NCBI GenBank assembly: GCA_934691935.1
Contig: CAKUTH010000002.1
Coordinates: 62,001-126,000 of the forward strand
Reading direction: 5' to 3'
DNA: 64,000 nucleotides
DNA from: an uncultured Candidatus Melainabacteria bacterium
GTDB lineage: Bacteria; Cyanobacteriota; Vampirovibrionia; Gastranaerophilales; Gastranaerophilaceae
Made by a program: the position numbers and the translations under genes. Each line of letters opens with the position of its first letter. Position 1 is the first letter of the stretch. The notes under the pieces are model-generated. The model did no database searches and had not been told where the DNA came from. It saw only the letters and a list, made by a program, of their open reading frames with translations. This document shows, piece after piece, positions 8,409-17,150 of the stretch.

Positions 8409-10926
8409 AACAGTAAGAATAAATGAATTAGCAAAAGAACTCGGACTTAGCAGTAAGGAAGTAATTGAAAAGTTCGCACAAATTTCTGTTACGGGCAAAA
8501 CTCATTCCAGCACTGTTACGCTTGACCAAATCAAGAAGTTGAAAGAATTTATCGCGTCAGGCGGAGTAAAAAAAGTTTCAAAACCAAAAGCCTTTGTTGT
8601 AAAAAAAGCTAAAGCTCCAGAAGTTGTTTTAGAAAAGCAAGAGCCTAAAAAAGACGACGAAAAACCTGCAACAGAAACAAAAAAATCAACAACTCCAAGA
8701 GTTGAAATTGTAAAACCAAAACCACAGCCAAAAAGCCGTTTGGAAATCGTTAGACGTGCTCCACAAAAACCCGCAGATTCAACATCTGCTGAAGGAAGAA
8801 AATTCCCACCACGTGGAGAAAGACCTGATAGAACAGAAAGAACTCCTCGCGGAGAAAAAGGCGAAAGACCAGCTAGAGCACCTAGAGGTGAAGGTAAGGA
8901 AGGCGCATCTAAAAAACCTTTTGAAAAACCATCGGGTGAAAGAAAACCTATTCAAAGAACAATTATTTCTCAAGATATATATGAGAACAAAGGACAAAGA
9001 AGAAAACGTCCTGACGGTAAGAAAAAAGGTAAAGATTTTAACTCTAAAAAAGAAGAACAAGAAAGAATTTCTTTAGAAAAAGCAACGGCACAAAAGCATA
9101 AAAAACGTACACACAAAGAAGAAGAAGTCGAAGCAGTAACACAAATTGTTGTAAACAAAGCAATGACAATCAGCGAGCTTTCTGAAAAAATCCAAAAAAC
9201 TCCAGCTGAAATTGTTAAGTTCCTTATGTTCCAAGGCATCATGGCAACAGTTAACCAGCTTATTGATGTAGACGTTATCAAAAAAATCTGTGCTGAATAT
9301 GACCTTGAAGTTCTTGACGAAGACTTAGATGCTTATATGGAAGAAGAACTTGAAAAAGAAGAAAAAGAAAAGAAATTAACTGAAGTTGATAAAAAATTAC
9401 TCAAAAGACGAGCTCCTGTTGTAAGTATCATGGGTCACGTTGACCACGGTAAAACAACACTTTTGGACAGCATCAGAGCTTCAAAACACAAAATCGTATC
9501 AACAGAAGTTGGTGGTATTACACAATCTATTGGTGCATACACCGTTTATCTTGACAATAACAAAGAAAAGAAAATTGTGTTTGTGGATACCCCTGGTCAC
9601 GAAGCCTTCACAGAAATGAGAGCGCGTGGTGCGAAAGCTACAGATATTGCGATTTTGGTTGTTGCAGCTGACGACGGCATAATGCCTCAAACAATAGAAG
9701 CTATTAACCATGCCAAAGCCGCAGATGTACCAATAATTGTTGCAGTAAACAAAATTGATAAACCTGGAGCAAATCCTGATAAAATTTTACAACAGTTAAC
9801 AGAACACGGTCTTGTACCTGAAGAATGGGGTGGAGATACTATTACTGTGAAAGTTTCTGCACTTCAAGGTACTGGTATTGATGAACTTCTTGAATACATT
9901 TTGCTTGTTGCTGACATTCAAGACCTTAAAGCAAATCCGAAAGCTGAAGCATCAGGGGTTGTAATTGAAGCAAACTTAGATAAAGGTAAAGGTGCAGTTG
10001 CGACATTGCTTGTACAAAACGGTACATTACGTGTTGGTAATTGTATTGTTGTTGGAACAGCTTGCGGTCGTGTAAGAGCATTGCTTTCTGACTCTGGTGA
10101 AAGAATTCAAAAAGCAGAACCTTCAACACCTGTTGAAATATTAGGTTTGTCAGAAGTTCCACAAGCAGGTGACTATTTTGAGGTTGTTAAAAATGAAAAA
10201 GAAATGAAAGCAATCGTCCAAGAACGTAAAGAAAAAGAACGTGACAAACGATTGGATGCAATGCTTCCTGCACACGTACGTCGCGAAGCTGTTGCTGGAG
10301 AAGATGATATACCTCAATTGAACTTGATTATCAAAGCTAATACAAATGGTTCTGCAGAGGCTGTTTCACAAGCTATTGCACAACTTGAATCAAATGAAAT
10401 TAAAACAAAAATTATTCACGTTGGTGTTGGTGATATTTCAGAAGCTGACGTTATGTTGGCATCAGCATCAAACGCATTGATTTTAGGATTTACGGTAAAA
10501 GAAGATTCAAATGCACTTGCAGCGGCTGAACGTGAAGGCGTTACAATCAAAAAATATGATATTATTTACCAAATTTTGGAAGATATTGAAAAGACAATGC
10601 TTTCATTGCTTGAACCTGAAATCAAAGAAGTTGAACTTGGAAAAGCCGAAGTACGTCAAGTATTTACTGTTGGCAAAACAACAAGAATTGCAGGTTGTTA
10701 TGTAACAGAAGGCAAAATTGTAAGAAGCAAAGATGCTGTACTTTATCGTGACGGCAAAGAAATATTCCGTGGCGCAATTGACCAATTGAAAAGATTTAAA
10801 GATGATGTCAAAGAAGTTGCACAAGGCTTTGAATGCGGTATTTCATTCGCAAAATGGAACGATATTGAAATCGGCGATATTATTGAAGTATCTACAACCG
10901 AAGAAGTTGAACGCAAATCTTTATAA
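8398..10926 (+). CDS. infB: Translation initiation factor IF-2
   Basis: An 842-residue GTPase that brings initiator tRNA to the 30S subunit. Domain order: a first IF2_N helical domain (about 1-50), a long Lys/Arg/Glu/Pro-rich low-complexity linker (about 60-245), a second IF2_N domain (about 255-310), then the GTPase domain with G1 GHVDHGKT (about 346), G3 DTPGH (about 397) and G4 NKID (about 451), followed by the C-terminal beta barrels. The start overlaps ylxR; ATG 8398 has a weak GGAAAATTAATA leader. The linker gives rise to many antisense and frame-shifted ORFs that are not genes. Confidence 0.97.
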   Translation: MSFETVRINELAKELGLSSKEVIEKFAQISVTGKTHSSTVTLDQIKKLKEFIASGGVKKVSKPKAFVVKKAKAPEVVLEKQEPKKDDEKPATETKKSTTPRVEIVKPKPQPKSRLEIVRRAPQKPADSTSAEGRKFPPRGERPDRTERTPRGEKGERPARAPRGEGKEGASKKPFEKPSGERKPIQRTIISQDIYENKGQRRKRPDGKKKGKDFNSKKEEQERISLEKATAQKHKKRTHKEEEVEAVTQIVVNKAMTISELSEKIQKTPAEIVKFLMFQGIMATVNQLIDVDVIKKICAEYDLEVLDEDLDAYMEEELEKEEKEKKLTEVDKKLLKRRAPVVSIMGHVDHGKTTLLDSIRASKHKIVSTEVGGITQSIGAYTVYLDNNKEKKIVFVDTPGHEAFTEMRARGAKATDIAILVVAADDGIMPQTIEAINHAKAADVPIIVAVNKIDKPGANPDKILQQLTEHGLVPEEWGGDTITVKVSALQGTGIDELLEYILLVADIQDLKANPKAEASGVVIEANLDKGKGAVATLLVQNGTLRVGNCIVVGTACGRVRALLSDSGERIQKAEPSTPVEILGLSEVPQAGDYFEVVKNEKEMKAIVQERKEKERDKRLDAMLPAHVRREAVAGEDDIPQLNLIIKANTNGSAEAVSQAIAQLESNEIKTKIIHVGVGDISEADVMLASASNALILGFTVKEDSNALAAAEREGVTIKKYDIIYQILEDIEKTMLSLLEPEIKEVELGKAEVRQVFTVGKTTRIAGCYVTEGKIVRSKDAVLYRDGKEIFRGAIDQLKRFKDDVKEVAQGFECGISFAKWNDIEIGDIIEVSTTEEVERKSL

Positions 10927-10943
10927 TACCATTTAGTTTTTTA

Positions 10944-10952
10944 TGATAAAAT
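10944..10952 (+). promoter_or_regulatory. Extended -10 promoter, predicted leaderless (rimI)
   Basis: TG-A-TAAAAT followed by 6 nt and ATG 10959, with no Shine-Dalgarno. It would allow rimI-bioY to be transcribed separately from infB. Confidence 0.6.
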
Positions 10953-10958
10953 TTACTT

Positions 10959-11492
10959 ATGGAACAGAATATTTTGTCTATAAAAATCAAACCAATGGAA
11001 AAGTGTGACGTTGATGATGTCATTGCTCTAGAGGAAAAAGCTTATGGAGAACACCATTGGTCAAAAGATTCTTTTTTAAGCGAATTGTCAAATGATTTGG
11101 CAAGTTATTTTAGTGCTTTTGATGAAAACGGCAAACTCGTTGCGTATTGCGGATGTTGGAAAATCATTGAAGAAGCTCATGTCACAACGATTGCAGTTTT
11201 GCCAGAATTCAGACGCAAACACATTGCAGAATGTCTTTTAAAAGCAATTATAGATGAATGTTATAAAAATATGATTAAATTTATCACCTTAGAAGTTAGA
11301 GTCGGCAACATTCCTGCAATAGGCTTGTATGAAAAATACGGTTTTAAATCACTCGGAGTTCGCAAAGGATACTACCAAGACAATAATGAAGACGCTCTAA
11401 TTATGTGGACAGAAAATATTTTTTACGATAAATTTAAAACGTTATTTGACAAAAATTTGAGAGAACTTAACGGGAAAATAAATATCTTATGA
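10959..11492 (+). CDS. rimI: GNAT N-acetyltransferase, RimI-like
   Basis: A 177-residue GNAT enzyme resembling RimI, which acetylates the N-terminal alanine of ribosomal protein S18. Seen: ALEEKAYGEHHWSKDSF near the N-terminus, the acetyl-CoA loop VLPEFRRKHIAECLL (R/QxxGxG/A position), EVRVGNIPAIGLYEKYGF and VRKGYYQDNNEDALIM, the conserved RimI C-terminal pattern. A roughly 20-residue C-terminal extension goes beyond the usual RimI end. It overlaps bioY by ATGA, so translation is likely coupled. Confidence 0.88.
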   Translation: MEQNILSIKIKPMEKCDVDDVIALEEKAYGEHHWSKDSFLSELSNDLASYFSAFDENGKLVAYCGCWKIIEEAHVTTIAVLPEFRRKHIAECLLKAIIDECYKNMIKFITLEVRVGNIPAIGLYEKYGFKSLGVRKGYYQDNNEDALIMWTENIFYDKFKTLFDKNLRELNGKINIL

Positions 11493-12136
11493 CAACAGAA
11501 ACAAAAATTATAAAAAAACAAATTGAAGGCATCAGATTATCTCTAGGTAGTATTTTGTTAACGCTTTGTTGTACATTTTTAATCATTTTAGCGACATTTG
11601 TACAATTGAACGTAAGCCATTTTATTATCCCAAAAGGGCTTTTTGACGGAAGTGATTTAGCTTTCAAGGATTTTATTTATACATACAAATTTATTCCACA
11701 AATCCCAATTGTAATGTTTGTTGGCGCATTTTTAGGTAGAAAATTTGGTACTGTAAGTATCTTATTATATATATTACTAGGGATTTGTATAATTCCTGTT
11801 TTTGCTTTGGGTGGTGGATTTAAGTATATTTTTGAATACGGATTTGGTTATATCCTCGCCTATATTCCAGCGATATTTTTTGCTGGTTCAATTTTAAAAA
11901 GCGGATTTTCAAATAAAAACATCTTAAAAGCCACAATTGTAGGTGTTTTAACAATTCATCTTATCGGGATTTTATATATGCTTTTCATTGCCAGCATAAA
12001 ACACGAAGGCTGGACTTTTATAAGCGGTTGGATTTGCGCACAAAGCGGTATAAAAATAATATATGACTTAGTTTTCAGTTTCGCAGGCTTGTTTTTGGCA
12101 AGATATGCAAAAATCATTTTGTGGTTTTTCATGTAG
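11489..12136 (+). CDS. bioY: Biotin transporter BioY (S component)
   Basis: A 215-residue hydrophobic protein with about six membrane spans, matching BioY, the substrate-binding S component of ECF biotin importers. Family landmarks are PQIPIVMFVGAFLGRKFG in the first third and the GGGFKYIFEYGFGYILAYIPA region. Its start overlaps the rimI stop (ATGA). No ECF ATPase or T component lies beside it, so it either works alone or uses a shared module encoded elsewhere. Its presence suggests biotin scavenging. It converges with the ABC ATPase gene, leaving 17 bp. Confidence 0.85.
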   Translation: MTTETKIIKKQIEGIRLSLGSILLTLCCTFLIILATFVQLNVSHFIIPKGLFDGSDLAFKDFIYTYKFIPQIPIVMFVGAFLGRKFGTVSILLYILLGICIIPVFALGGGFKYIFEYGFGYILAYIPAIFFAGSILKSGFSNKNILKATIVGVLTIHLIGILYMLFIASIKHEGWTFISGWICAQSGIKIIYDLVFSFAGLFLARYAKIILWFFM

Positions 12137-12153
12137 AAAATTTTTCAACAAAC

Positions 12154-13104
12154 TTACATATTAAAACAAGCACAAAAATGTTCTGTACCGACCTTTTCCA
12201 GAACAGGAACTTTTTGTGTACAAATTTCAGTGCATTTTGTACATCTTGGATGAAATCTGCAACCTGAAATATCTTGTTGGATTGAAGGTGGCTGACCATT
12301 GATTGTTTCAAGTGTTTCTAGACTATTTGATGGCAAAGATTTCAACAGGGCAATTGAATAAGGATGTTTTGGGTTAACAAAAAATTCACCTGCCAAAGAT
12401 GTTTCAACAATCCTGCCAGCATACATAACTGAAACCTCATCAGCATTTTCACCAACAAGTGCCAAATCATGAGTAATTAATAATATCGAAGTACCAGTTT
12501 CCGTCTTAATTTCATTTAACAAATTCATAATTTGGGCTTGAATTGTCACATCCAAGGCGGTTGTTGGTTCATCTGCGATAATAATTTCAGCTTTGCAAGC
12601 AAGTGCCATTGCAATAATAGCACGCTGTTTCATTCCACCAGAAAACTCATGAGGATACGATTTCATTCTATGTGATGCACAAGGTATTTGAACAGCCTCT
12701 AGAGCCTCTACCGCAACATCATAAGCCTCTTTTCCGCGCAAACCCTGATGAATTTTTATAACCTCTAACAGTTGATTACCAACAGTATACAAAGGATTTA
12801 AAGACGTCATAGGATCTTGCGGAATAAGAGCAATTTTCGAACCCCTTATGCCTTGCATTTGCTTATTTGAAAGCGTTATAAGGTTTTGACCGTTAAAAAA
12901 GATTTCACCCGATGTAATTTGAGCCGTTTTTGGCAACAATTTTAGAATGCTCATCGCACTAATACTTTTTCCACAACCCGATTCGCCAACAAGCGCATGC
13001 ATTTTTCCTTTTTCAAGCGAAAATGAAACATCAAACAAGGCTTGCCTAAACCCGCATTCGCAATTAAATCCCAAATTCAAATTTTTAACTTCTAAAATAG
13101 CCAC
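12154..13104 (-). CDS. Oligopeptide/dipeptide-type ABC transporter ATP-binding protein
   Basis: About 316 residues, an OppD/DppD-class ATPase. Walker A GESGCGKS, Q-loop PQDPMTSLNP, signature FSGGMKQR, Walker B IIIADEPTTALD, switch His in LITHDL, and the C-terminal oligo_HPY cap with CRFHPRCTKCTEIC that is typical of peptide/nickel importers. No permease or binding-protein gene is adjacent, so it is an orphan here. The longer reading frame starts at a non-ATG codon; GTG 13104 is preferred because TATTAT lies exactly 6 nt upstream, matching the leaderless pattern of this window. Confidence 0.9.
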   Translation of the reverse strand: MAILEVKNLNLGFNCECGFRQALFDVSFSLEKGKMHALVGESGCGKSISAMSILKLLPKTAQITSGEIFFNGQNLITLSNKQMQGIRGSKIALIPQDPMTSLNPLYTVGNQLLEVIKIHQGLRGKEAYDVAVEALEAVQIPCASHRMKSYPHEFSGGMKQRAIIAMALACKAEIIIADEPTTALDVTIQAQIMNLLNEIKTETGTSILLITHDLALVGENADEVSVMYAGRIVETSLAGEFFVNPKHPYSIALLKSLPSNSLETLETINGQPPSIQQDISGCRFHPRCTKCTEICTQKVPVLEKVGTEHFCACFNM

Positions 13105-13110
13105 AAACAC

Positions 13111-13116
13111 ATAATA
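13111..13116 (-). promoter_or_regulatory. -10 box, predicted leaderless (ABC ATPase)
   Basis: TATTAT on the minus strand, 6 nt before GTG 13104. Confidence 0.45.
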
Positions 13117-13272
13117 CAACACATTGTAATGAAATGGAATAGTAAAATTGGGGATTTTGCAGATTTATGTAAACAAATGTTACAAGAAATAATTAGATTT
13201 AAGCAATTTTTTTACGCAAAAATTTTTTAACATGTTACAGGGGATAAAAAAGGATATTTGAAAGGGGAAACT

Positions 13273-15090
13273 ATGGGATTGGATTTTGATCCGAAGAAAT
13301 ATGGCATGCGCGATTACGCTGCTGAATTTTCAGAAAAAGCAAAGGAGATAAACGCATATAATCGTGGGCTTCTTGCAGGCCAAGGCATTACTGTTCCAAT
13401 TGGGAAAGAAAATATTGGACAAAAAGATAAAGACTCTAATGTTTCACTAGAAGATGAAGTAAGAAACGACTTGGGAGTTAGCCTTGGAAACACAAAAAAA
13501 GTTGAAGATACTAAAGAAGTAACAAAAGGCACTGAACCTGCACCCGTCAAACCTTTGGCAGAAGAAAAGGTTAAAGAAAACATTATGTTTGAAGAAGGAA
13601 ATGTTGTCTTGAAAAAGCCTAGAACATTAACTTCTGATTATGCTCGTGACAATGCAAAAAATGATGCAGAAACTCAGTTTTCACAATACGGCACACAAGA
13701 CGGTCAAAAAATTACTGATCCAAAACAAGCTAGGGAATATGCCGAAAATTATGTAAAAAATAAAGAAAACTTAGAAAACTTTTACTCAACAAGAACATAT
13801 CTTACAAAAGAGGAATACAAAGCTGCTCAAAAAGAAGTAAAAAATGCAAAAAAAGAATTTTATCAATCACTAAGAAATAAAGGTGTCGGCAAACGCGAAG
13901 CCAAAAGAAGGGCAAATGCTTGGGCTGAAGCTAATCTTGTACACAACGAACGTCTAAAAAATAAAGATGCTCTAAAATATGTGGAAACTCACCACGATCA
14001 ATTCTATGATGAGAATGGTAAATTTTCACAAACCAAATATAAACAATTTACTGAAGACTTGATGAACACTCACACTCAAGAAGGTGAAGCAAGAAACGGT
14101 CACCTATCCTTGAAAGAACGTCGTGAAGCTGCACAAGAATTGAAACTTGATGACGACGCAGTTTGTGACATGGTTCATAGAGCAGGTGGTAATTTCGAAA
14201 AAGATTACACTGAATTAAAACAAATCGGAATTATCGGTGGCGCAACAATCGTAACTACAGTAGCTGGCGCTTTATTAGCACCAACAATTACAGCATCATC
14301 AGGTGCTGCAAGTGGTGCAGCAGCTGGCGCTGGAGCAGGAGCAGGCGCAGGGGCTGGTAGCACAGCGGGCGCAGCAGCAGGCGCAACAGTATCTATTTCA
14401 GGCTATGGTGCAGCCGCAGGAGCTATTCCACTAGGTATTGGCGGTTACATTAAAAACAAACTTAGAGATAACGGTGGCATTGAACCAAAAGTATATGAAC
14501 CTGGTAAAAAACCAGAACCTGAAAAGGAAGTACCAGTTGTTATAGAAGAAGAAAAACCAGAAGTATGTATACTTGAACCAGATGAAGCACACGACGTGGT
14601 TAAACAAGAAGCAGAATACTGTCCTTATCCAATAAGACCAGGTGATGCTCCACAAAAAATCGTTTTAGCGAAATATCGTCACGAAGATGGTTCAAGACTT
14701 TCTCCAGATGAAGCATTACAAGTTGCACATGAGTTAAAATTGATTCACGGTTGTAAAAATTATAAAGATGCTCTCAATATGAAAGTTGGCGATATATTCA
14801 GATGCTACACAGAATTTGATGGTTTGGCACACCCAAAACTTAAAGGTAGAAAATATATTGTTGATTGCGACGCCAAAACTGACGGCAGAAGATCTACAAG
14901 CCCTATGAGAGGCAGAATACATAACTTCAACGGACAATACAATGGCACAGTCAGAAATCATAACATTGATAGGTATTGGTACCAAGACTGTGACAACCGT
15001 AGAAGTAACATCTTCTCAACAGCAGCTGAACGTGATGCAGAAATGGCAAGGAAACAAGCTGAACTCAACGCAGCAGCTGGCATAAAATAA
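13273..15090 (+). CDS. Unknown protein with Ala/Gly-rich hydrophobic core
   Basis: A 605-residue protein with no family I recognise. Residues 1-300 are charged and probably helical (many K/E/N). Residues about 319-392 form a long small-residue hydrophobic stretch (GIIGGATIVTTVAGALL, then an Ala/Gly run, then AIPLGIGGYI) that looks like a glycine-zipper or membrane-inserting hairpin. A Pro/Glu-rich linker follows, then a C-terminal domain from about residue 450 (CPYPIRPGDAP ... GDIFRCYTEFDGLAHPKL) that faintly recalls LysM-like repeats. No signal peptide. ATG 13273 is preferred over an upstream TTG because GGGG lies 5 nt before it. It could be a secreted or envelope-associated effector, but nothing shows this. 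Confidence 0.75.
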   Translation: MGLDFDPKKYGMRDYAAEFSEKAKEINAYNRGLLAGQGITVPIGKENIGQKDKDSNVSLEDEVRNDLGVSLGNTKKVEDTKEVTKGTEPAPVKPLAEEKVKENIMFEEGNVVLKKPRTLTSDYARDNAKNDAETQFSQYGTQDGQKITDPKQAREYAENYVKNKENLENFYSTRTYLTKEEYKAAQKEVKNAKKEFYQSLRNKGVGKREAKRRANAWAEANLVHNERLKNKDALKYVETHHDQFYDENGKFSQTKYKQFTEDLMNTHTQEGEARNGHLSLKERREAAQELKLDDDAVCDMVHRAGGNFEKDYTELKQIGIIGGATIVTTVAGALLAPTITASSGAASGAAAGAGAGAGAGAGSTAGAAAGATVSISGYGAAAGAIPLGIGGYIKNKLRDNGGIEPKVYEPGKKPEPEKEVPVVIEEEKPEVCILEPDEAHDVVKQEAEYCPYPIRPGDAPQKIVLAKYRHEDGSRLSPDEALQVAHELKLIHGCKNYKDALNMKVGDIFRCYTEFDGLAHPKLKGRKYIVDCDAKTDGRRSTSPMRGRIHNFNGQYNGTVRNHNIDRYWYQDCDNRRSNIFSTAAERDAEMARKQAELNAAAGIK

Positions 15091-15115
15091 GATTAATTCT
15101 CAACCCCATATCAAT

Positions 15116-15145
15116 ATAAATCCCTCTTTAAAAGAGGGATTTTTC
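15116..15145. terminator. Bidirectional rho-independent terminator
   Basis: AAATCCCTCTTT pairs with AAAGAGGGATTT and is followed by T-rich sequence on both strands. It lies between the converging 13273 gene and ispE. Confidence 0.85.
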
Positions 15146-15150
15146 ATATT

Positions 15151-16065
15151 TTATTCGCTAAAAACCTTCACACCATTAGGTATAGCTTTTAAATTATTAT
15201 AAGCAGTATACCCATCAAGCGGTTCAAACTTATCACCAATGATAAAATACGTTGAGCCTGACCCAGACATCATTGATTTTGGGTAAAGTTTTTTTATTGT
15301 TTTTAATTGTTCATAATCATCAATTACAGCCCATTCTAGGTCGTTGAAATATGTTTCCCGCCCTTGAGAAGAAAAGTTCGGAGTTGAAGAATGCAATTTT
15401 ACAGAGAATTTTGTATATGCTTCTTTTGCACTTATACCAAGGTCATTAGGTTTTATCAATGAAACATCAAAATTTTCAAACGGAAGTTGCTCTAAAATCT
15501 CGCCCCTGCCTCTTGTCATCTGACGCCCGCCTTCCAAACAAAAGTTTAAATCAGAACCTAACTGTGCACAAAGTTTATGTAATTCTTCTTTTGAAAGCGG
15601 TTTGCCCAACAACTCATTTAATCCAAACAAAGTTCCTGCACAATCAGTACTTCCACCAGCCAATCCTGCCGATACTGGAATATTCTTTTCTATATAAATT
15701 TTGACCTTATGAGGGGACATCGGAAAAAGTTTTACAGCTTTATAAACCAAATTCTTTTCATTATAAGGGATTTCTGTACTATTTCCTGACAAAATAATCT
15801 CTGTTTCATCAGCAGGCTCAATGTTTATCGTCAAATAATCATAAAGACTAATTGTCTGCATTATACTTTCAATATTATGAAATCCGTCAGGGCGCTTGCC
15901 TGTAACTTTCAAGGTTAAATTGATTTTTGCAGGACATTGAATAGTTATGCTTCCATCTCCTTGACCACTCTTTTGCGCAAATGGAAAACTTCTATCTTGC
16001 TCCCCGCCCTTGAGAGGAGGGGTTAGGGATGAGTAATTTTTAGTTAGATTATCTATATATTCCAT
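15151..16065 (-). CDS. ispE: 4-(cytidine 5'-diphospho)-2-C-methyl-D-erythritol kinase with repeat-derived N-terminal extension
   Basis: A GHMP kinase of the MEP isoprenoid pathway. The recognisable enzyme begins at about residue 43 (ITIQCPAKINLTLKVTGKRPDG) and has the ATP-binding loop PVSAGLAGGSTDCAG and the C-terminal MMSGSGSTYF motif. The first 42 residues are not IspE-like: they contain LTPPLKGGEQDRSFPFAQK, the translation of an intergenic palindromic repeat (DNA about 15960-16035). There is no ATG, GTG or TTG codon between Met1 and Ile43, so the repeat must be translated unless a rarer start is used. TATAGA lies 7 nt before the ATG. Feeds isoprenoids to UppS and the quinone pathway. Confidence 0.93.
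   Translation of the reverse strand: MEYIDNLTKNYSSLTPPLKGGEQDRSFPFAQKSGQGDGSITIQCPAKINLTLKVTGKRPDGFHNIESIMQTISLYDYLTINIEPADETEIILSGNSTEIPYNEKNLVYKAVKLFPMSPHKVKIYIEKNIPVSAGLAGGSTDCAGTLFGLNELLGKPLSKEELHKLCAQLGSDLNFCLEGGRQMTRGRGEILEQLPFENFDVSLIKPNDLGISAKEAYTKFSVKLHSSTPNFSSQGRETYFNDLEWAVIDDYEQLKTIKKLYPKSMMSGSGSTYFIIGDKFEPLDGYTAYNNLKAIPNGVKVFSE
15960..16035. repeat. Palindromic dispersed repeat inside ispE
   Basis: Contains a CCCCGCCCTTGAGAGGAGGGG hairpin-like core followed by TTAGGGATGAGT, the same layout (C-rich arm, G-rich arm, TTAGGRTGGGTT-like tail) as the repeats at 62710-62748 and 63129-63167. Confidence 0.7.
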
Positions 16066-16072
16066 AACACAT

Positions 16073-16078
16073 TCTATA
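16073..16078 (-). promoter_or_regulatory. -10 box, predicted leaderless (ispE)
   Basis: TATAGA on the minus strand, 7 nt upstream of ATG 16065; no Shine-Dalgarno. Confidence 0.45.
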
Positions 16079-16227
16079 TTACCATAAATATCTCTTTTAT
16101 TTTAGAGTCATCATTATGTTGACACCGTCTAACTCAATAATAATCTTTGCAGAACAGCATAAAAATCAACGATACATTTACCAATAGGTTGTTGGCGCCG
16201 AAATTTTAATCCGTTTAGCTGGCTTTT

Positions 16228-17058
16228 TTATTTCAACAATTCCGACAATTTTCCAAACATTTCTATTGAAACTTTTTCGCCACGAATATTTTCATCTAAA
16301 TCCAAATCTAAAAGTGCGGATGATATTTTTTCTTTCGCAAATCCAGCAGATGCCAAACAATTTTTAAGTGTTTTTCTTCGTTGTGCAAACCCAGCTTTTA
16401 TAACGCGTCTAAAGTGTGAATAATCATTTAATTCCAACAACGGATTTTCTCTCACAACAAGTTTTACTAGCGCGGAATTTACCTTAGGTGCAGGGTAAAA
16501 AGAACGTCTGCCAACTAATTTCATTATTTTTACGTCAGCCCAAAATTGCGATAAAATTGTCAGCAATCCATATTGTTTTGACGGTGAATTTTCTGTCGCA
16601 ACCATTCTGCGCGCGACTTCTTCCTGTACCATTAACAAAATATCTGTTATTTTATTGCGATTTTTGTTATTCAAATCGTCAATTTCGCCCAATAAATGCG
16701 CAATAATAGGACTTGTAATATAATACGGAATATTTGCAACAATTTTCACTTTCCCATCACAAAGCTCTGACAAATCTTGCTTTAAAATATCGTTGTGAAT
16801 AATTTTCAAATTAGGTGCATCTAATTTTTCAAGTTCCTTTATCGCTTCTTCGTCAAGCTCAATGGCAATGACCTGCTTGGCATGCTTTACCAGTTGTTCG
16901 GTAACGAAACCAACTCCAGGGCCTATTTCAATAACCGTATCGTCAGGTTTAATTTGCGCAAAATCAATAATATCACTGATTGTCTGCCCGTCAATCAGAA
17001 AATTTTGACCTAATCTTTTTTTCGTTCTAAAATATCTTGCCCGTTCGAAGTAATTCAT
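16228..17058 (-). CDS. rsmA: 16S rRNA (adenine1518/1519-N6) dimethyltransferase
   Basis: A 276-residue KsgA/RsmA enzyme that dimethylates two adenines near the 3' end of 16S rRNA, late in 30S assembly. Seen: KKRLGQNFLID at the N-terminus, the SAM-binding motif VIEIGPGVGFVTEQL, and the catalytic NIPYYITSPI (N-L/I-P-Y motif). Length is normal. A TATTAT box lies 7 nt before the ATG. The rsmA-ispE order on one strand is a common bacterial pairing; about 160 bp without a clear feature separates them. Confidence 0.95.
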   Translation of the reverse strand: MNYFERARYFRTKKRLGQNFLIDGQTISDIIDFAQIKPDDTVIEIGPGVGFVTEQLVKHAKQVIAIELDEEAIKELEKLDAPNLKIIHNDILKQDLSELCDGKVKIVANIPYYITSPIIAHLLGEIDDLNNKNRNKITDILLMVQEEVARRMVATENSPSKQYGLLTILSQFWADVKIMKLVGRRSFYPAPKVNSALVKLVVRENPLLELNDYSHFRRVIKAGFAQRRKTLKNCLASAGFAKEKISSALLDLDLDENIRGEKVSIEMFGKLSELLK

Positions 17059-17065
17059 CTTACCT

Positions 17066-17071
17066 ATAATA
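17066..17071 (-). promoter_or_regulatory. -10 box (rsmA)
   Basis: TATTAT on the minus strand, 7 nt before ATG 17058. The gap AGGTAAG could act as a weak Shine-Dalgarno, so leaderless status is less certain than elsewhere. Confidence 0.4.
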
Positions 17072-17150
17072 ATACCACAGACAGGTAAATGTTTTACAAA
17101 AATTCTTTTGTTATTTTTGTAGATGTTATAATTAAACCAAGGAGTATATC

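Noticed and set aside
16080..16227. Possible RNA or gene between rsmA and ispE
   Set aside because: No ORF, hairpin-plus-T-run or promoter beyond the ispE -10 box could be supported.
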